Of a stretch of 64,000 nt of DNA, positions 60,305 to 64,000 are shown piece after piece (positions within the stretch are counted from its first letter, which is position 1; each line of letters begins with the position of its first letter). The notes under the pieces were generated by a model, which ran no database searches, was not told the origin of the DNA, and saw only the letters and a program-made list of their open reading frames with translations. The position numbers and the translations under genes were made by a program. Location of the stretch: positions 558,001 to 622,000 of the forward strand of contig MU385724.1 in assembly GCA_022497155.1 (NCBI GenBank), in the 5' to 3' direction. This DNA comes from Whalleya microplaca. Taxonomy: Eukaryota; Ascomycota; Sordariomycetes; Xylariales; Xylariaceae.

Positions 60305-61528
60305 TAGTGCTGATAGAGGCGATAATAGAAAAAAAAAGTTACCGTCAGCATTTTTTTGCGCGTGTAAAGGAGGGGATATTCTCTTGACTTGATGAATGAG
60401 TGCTAATGATCTAGCTGCCTTATATGTAGGTGTAAAGTTGGAATCTGCATGGTCTAACATATTACACCTTTAGCTGGGACCCGCCCAAGGAAGAAGCAGG
60501 TCAATAGTCTCACTGTCGGTTCTTCTGGGGAGCTGCAGTGTCACGTCCTGGATACCATAGATAGGTCAAGATAGCCCAATTATAGGTAATTGTGGCTACA
60601 GGCTCTTTTGTTACTCTGACACCTTAGAGGCCATCGATAGCTTGTTTGATCTTATAATCTAGCGCTACGGGCATTTCTATTCGCATCACATTATATATTT
60701 ATATACACCTAGATGTGCCAACATAGCGTTGAGTGTGAAGTTGGCCCCCTGTAAGCGATGTAAGCAAGGCATATTGTACGAGGGCAATGAGCACATAGAA
60801 CTCTAGTAGGCCTGTCAACTATGGACTGCTAGAGTCGCATATATAAAGACTTCAGGCTCGAATTATAGTGACAGAATGGGATGGCCTTGCTCTCGGATGG
60901 TTATCAGCTATCAACTGTGAGTTCTATCTGCTCGTTGCTAGCGATCACCACCACAAGTGTTGTTACCACGTCGTTACAACTGAATGACTTTTCCTAATGA
61001 AGCAATTCATATCGCTTTAATTGATCTCTGAGCCTGGAACATGTCATTCCCCCTTTGCCCCCGTCTTTTCTATGGTTTTCGGAGTGGAATGTCCCAGCTG
61101 TTGTTATATTATTTTCGATCATCGACTAAAATCCATGGCCTCATAATAGCTGATACATAAATAGCTGCTAAGTTTTAGTCTCGAGGAGCTCACACTACTC
61201 AAAATTATAAGACCAACCGGCAGAAACTCATACTTTTGTCGTAGTCTAGCGGATTCAGTGCCAACTTCAGGGCAGACTATTTTCAAACCTTATGTATACG
61301 TGCCTTTGTAAATGTTAAAGTTAATCATAGTATAGTCTTGCATAGTTAAATGAAATTCTTCCAATCCAAAAGCTTCTTGCTGCCACCGGTCCATATCTCT
61401 ATATATTAGTTCATTGATAGGTAAGATGGTAGATGTTTATTAAGGGCCCCCTTTCCCTCTCTCCCTCTTTCCCTCTCGCTCTCTCTCGTTTAGCGAAGAT
61501 TCTACATCGGAACACCCAGACTGCCAAA
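60305..61528. other. Intergenic
   Basis: AT-rich spacer downstream of GCD6. A long pyrimidine tract (CCCTTTCCCTCTCTCC-type, 61448-61490) lies just before the start codon at 61529, as in many fungal core promoters. No gene recognised. Confidence 0.45.
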
Positions 61529-62017
61529 ATGCCGCGGCATTTCCTAGCCTGGCTGCGGCGTATAACACGGCACGGAGATACGACCACACTCCAAGCCACA
61601 ACCACCCAAGACACCACTTCAGACTACGATCCACTCGAAGAATTTGACTACACCATCCCTCCGCCGCCATCATACGACAGTCTCAACCCTCTGCGATCGG
61701 GTGCCCTGCTTCGATACACAGAGTTGTTCCGCCACAACCCGCTCCTCGCCAACATCGCCTCCGGCTACGCCAGCTCCGTGTATGCCGCCGCTGATGCCGC
61801 ACCGGCGGCGGACGCACCGAACGTCGCGGCCGCCCGCGCGAGACGGGTCGCCCACGAAGCCTACAAGAGGGTCCGTGATAGCGCTCCAGATGAATATAGC
61901 GCCACTAGGGCTAGCGCCGCCGCCACTATTACTGCTTTCGCGTATGCTGCTGCCGCTACCGTCGCCGCTCAGGCTACTACGGCCACCAACGGCCGCTCAC
62001 CTCATGGTCTGGCTTGA
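61529..62017 (+). CDS. Hypothetical Ala-rich protein
   Basis: An open frame of 162 residues from the ATG at 61529, just after a pyrimidine tract. The N-terminus is basic (MPRHFLAWLRRITRHGD), followed by a Thr-rich stretch, then a PPPPSYDSL motif resembling PPxY, and an Ala-rich helical C-terminus (AAADAAPAADAP, AAARARRVAHEAYKRV). No signal peptide or membrane segment. I do not recognise a family. The continuous frame with GC-biased codons supports a real gene, but a spliced extension cannot be excluded. Confidence 0.5.
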   Translation: MPRHFLAWLRRITRHGDTTTLQATTTQDTTSDYDPLEEFDYTIPPPPSYDSLNPLRSGALLRYTELFRHNPLLANIASGYASSVYAAADAAPAADAPNVAAARARRVAHEAYKRVRDSAPDEYSATRASAAATITAFAYAAAATVAAQATTATNGRSPHGLA

Positions 62018-63455
62018 TTTTAGTTTGGTTATTAGATCCGAACTACGTCCGAAATGCAGTTATCTGGAAATCAACGCCTTAAACAAATTCCGAAAGTCCA
62101 TCGGCACCTAATTCTCCTTATCTTAAAGGTTAGTTATGTCTGTTTACCTTCATCTCAACATACTTCCTCGATCGTATGAAACGGATCTAACCCACGTGCA
62201 GGGTATTTACCAGATCTGCTGTCCTGTATCTCTTCAGTAGTTCGCTAAAGGCAGATATCGTATGCCTCAATACAGCCGTCTAAGCTACGTTGGAGTTTTA
62301 GCTGCCAGCTGGTCATCAGAGCACTTCTCTTGTTCGGGTCTGCCAGCAGCGAACCCGGCAATTCGACATTCACGTCAAAAACTTTGGAGTCCCAAGGGAA
62401 TAAAGATACGATAGTTCGAAGTCGTTGTGATTCCAGATGATTTCGAAACGATTAAAATCACTGTGTTTTATCTTGAATAGTGGGTATACCTGAGCTACAG
62501 TATCTTCTTGTACTTACTGCCTGTTGTCGCAAAAAACGACGCCGTTATTGCGGTGCAGCAATAACGCCTGATATATCCCCGCAACACTGCCGAATACAAG
62601 TAGCTTTTGTTAATCTATAAACCGTTAATATATAATACTTGGATATTGTTTTGACTATTATTAATGCCTAATTCAGTGAGTCTATCTTTTGATGAAGATG
62701 ACTAAGACATTTAAGTATTGCGTCAAACTATAAATAGCTTAATTATTTGTTCACAACATTAGTAGGATATAGCCTGAGTAGGTTAGGAAGGTTATCAAAG
62801 GGGTTAGGCGAGATGTTAAGACGTTAGTAAAAATGCCAGGCCAATGACATATTAAGAGGAATCATTTCAGTAAAAAGAAGAACGGTTGCGGTGATGATAA
62901 CAAGGACGACGAAGACGATGCCAACCGCTGATAACCCGAGTAAGGTTGTTACTGGCGCCTCAAGGATCATCTATGATACATTCGCTACAATGATCAAGCT
63001 TCTACGAATGTAGGAGGCGTCATACCGTCAGCGTGTAGTGTCCCAGAGGGAAGAGGGGAGGAGGGGAAAGGGGAATATGAGAGAAAAAGGGGGTCAATAT
63101 TCATATCATAATTCATCAGACGCTTTGCGGCCTTTGCCAATATTTGTACTCCAGTATTATTCTGAGATGTTTTTGCCGTGACTTCTCTCAATTCTCTGCT
63201 CCGTAATTCTCGAAGGACGAATCCTATTACGTACAATAATCCACTAGTAAGCATTAGTCTCCCGTTCAGCATCTGACAAGCGTGCGATGAGGTAGTAAAC
63301 GATAAGAGCCTCAATTATTCCAAGCTTGTTGTATTAGTATTATGCAACGCGGCATCGCGATGGTATACTCCCAACCTGCCGTAGGCTAATTATAGGTATA
63401 GCGAAAAAAAACCCTGGTACTAGTAACACCAACATCCGAACAAGTTAGCTCATCC
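62018..63455. other. AT-rich intergenic with a short hairpin
   Basis: No gene recognised. A perfect 9-bp inverted repeat CGTTATTGC/GCAATAACG with a 6-base loop lies at 62543-62566, at the edge of an AT-rich segment (62600-62780). A purine-rich GAGGGGAGGAGGGGAAAGGGG-like tract lies near 63050. Confidence 0.45.
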
Positions 63456-63665
63456 TCATCTTTTGTAGCTCATCTTCTTGTAGCACTCGTTGCAGTTGCC
63501 TTTGTATCTCCTCTCCACGCTCGTCGACTTGTTGTGGCATTCTTCCCAGCCTCGGCCGGCGGCAATTACCCATTTGCATCTCTTGGCACGTCTCTCAGCG
63601 GTCCCGAGGACTTTTTGGCAGTCCTTGTTGGCGCAGCAGATCTGTTCGATGACTTTGTTGCACAT
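63456..63665 (-). CDS. Small cysteine-rich protein
   Basis: A 69-residue frame beginning MCNKVIEQICC at 63665, within a longer open frame. The inner ATG is chosen because the upstream part is low-complexity and looks like a 5' leader. Eight Cys are present: CC..ANKDC, RCKW, EECHN, and CNECYKK near the end. The CxxC-like spacing could bind zinc. No signal peptide. I recognise no family; small proteins of this kind are common in fungi but uncharacterised. Confidence 0.5.
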   Translation of the reverse strand: MCNKVIEQICCANKDCQKVLGTAERRAKRCKWVIAAGRGWEECHNKSTSVERRYKGNCNECYKKMSYKR

Positions 63666-64000
63666 GGTTGTAAGCTGTGGTATCTTCTGTGACGAGGGGC
63701 GTGTGACTTTGGTGTGGTGAGAGGTGAGAGCCTTCGTGTGTTTGACAGGGCGTGTAAGTGGAGGAGGGGTTCGGGAGACAGCATCGATGGATAGAGATGC
63801 TAGTAGCAGAAATAATTTCGATGGATTGTGATGGTGACCAGTACTTCTAGATGGTAGCGACTGGTCACGACAGTTGGCGATGAAGGTATATGAAAGTATC
63901 AAGGGGGGTGGAAGGGAAATTCCACGGAATTCCCCAATTCATAGAATCCCCCTAGCTAACTCGAGTTATACGAGGCTTGAAAGCATCGAGCCACTGATGT
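63666..64000. other. Upstream flank at right edge
   Basis: Promoter side of the small Cys-rich gene. The open frame continues upstream to 63902 on the minus strand, but that part is low-complexity. Nothing else seen to the window end. Confidence 0.4.

Noticed and set aside
59519..60460. Long minus-strand open frame opposite the GCD6 3' end (and 59536-60351 in another frame)
   Set aside because: It mirrors the extreme GC3 bias of GCD6; the translation is low-complexity with no domain.

Overview
The window is nuclear DNA from a filamentous ascomycete (Pezizomycotina, most likely a Sordariomycete). Short introns of about 48-110 nt carry GTAAGT-like donors and CTAAC/CTGAC-like branch sites. The genes are typical of these fungi: PTH11/SAT4-type rhodopsin-domain receptors, highly reducing polyketide synthases (PKS), a HET-domain protein, SKN7 and a 2EXR protein. 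AT-rich patches and a C-to-T decayed repeat suggest repeat-induced point mutation (RIP). Species cannot be fixed from the sequence. All exon maps were made by eye from splice sites, phase and family fit.

Layout. (1) 1-16 kb is accessory. It holds the 5' end of a reducing PKS running off the left edge, two PTH11-like seven-helix genes and the relic of a third, an alpha/beta hydrolase, a secreted type-B carboxylesterase, a decayed LTR-like repeat, a helix-turn-helix/2EXR gene and a LanC-like gene. (2) 16.7-34.4 kb is mostly housekeeping: a small secreted protein, a UBP2-like deubiquitinase, a complex I subunit of the Tim17/22/23 fold, a HAD/'Swiss Army Knife' RNA-repair-type protein with an RGG tail, a DUF167 protein, the DNA primase small subunit and a large HET-domain protein. 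(3) 34.4-44.8 kb is AT-rich and ends in a PKS of the PKS-NRPS clade (KS-AT-DH-MT-KR-ACP, no NRPS part). This gene appears broken: a deletion/frameshift in the methyltransferase, a KS catalytic His changed to Arg, and a disrupted KR cofactor motif. A second copy of the LTR-like repeat sits directly upstream and supplies the best TATA box. (4) 44.8-51.5 kb is a gene-poor stretch with tetranucleotide microsatellites. (5) 51.5-64 kb returns to core genes: SKN7, eIF2B epsilon (GCD6), and two small proteins of unknown function.

How the genes work together. The left end resembles the edge of a secondary-metabolite locus: a PKS divergent from a receptor-like membrane protein, with hydrolase and esterase nearby. 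This grouping is inferred from position only. The core genes are functionally unrelated neighbours. The most interesting points are the PKS under decay behind an LTR-derived promoter, the LanC-like gene beside a small secreted Kex2-type peptide, and a transposase-like HTH joined to a 2EXR domain.
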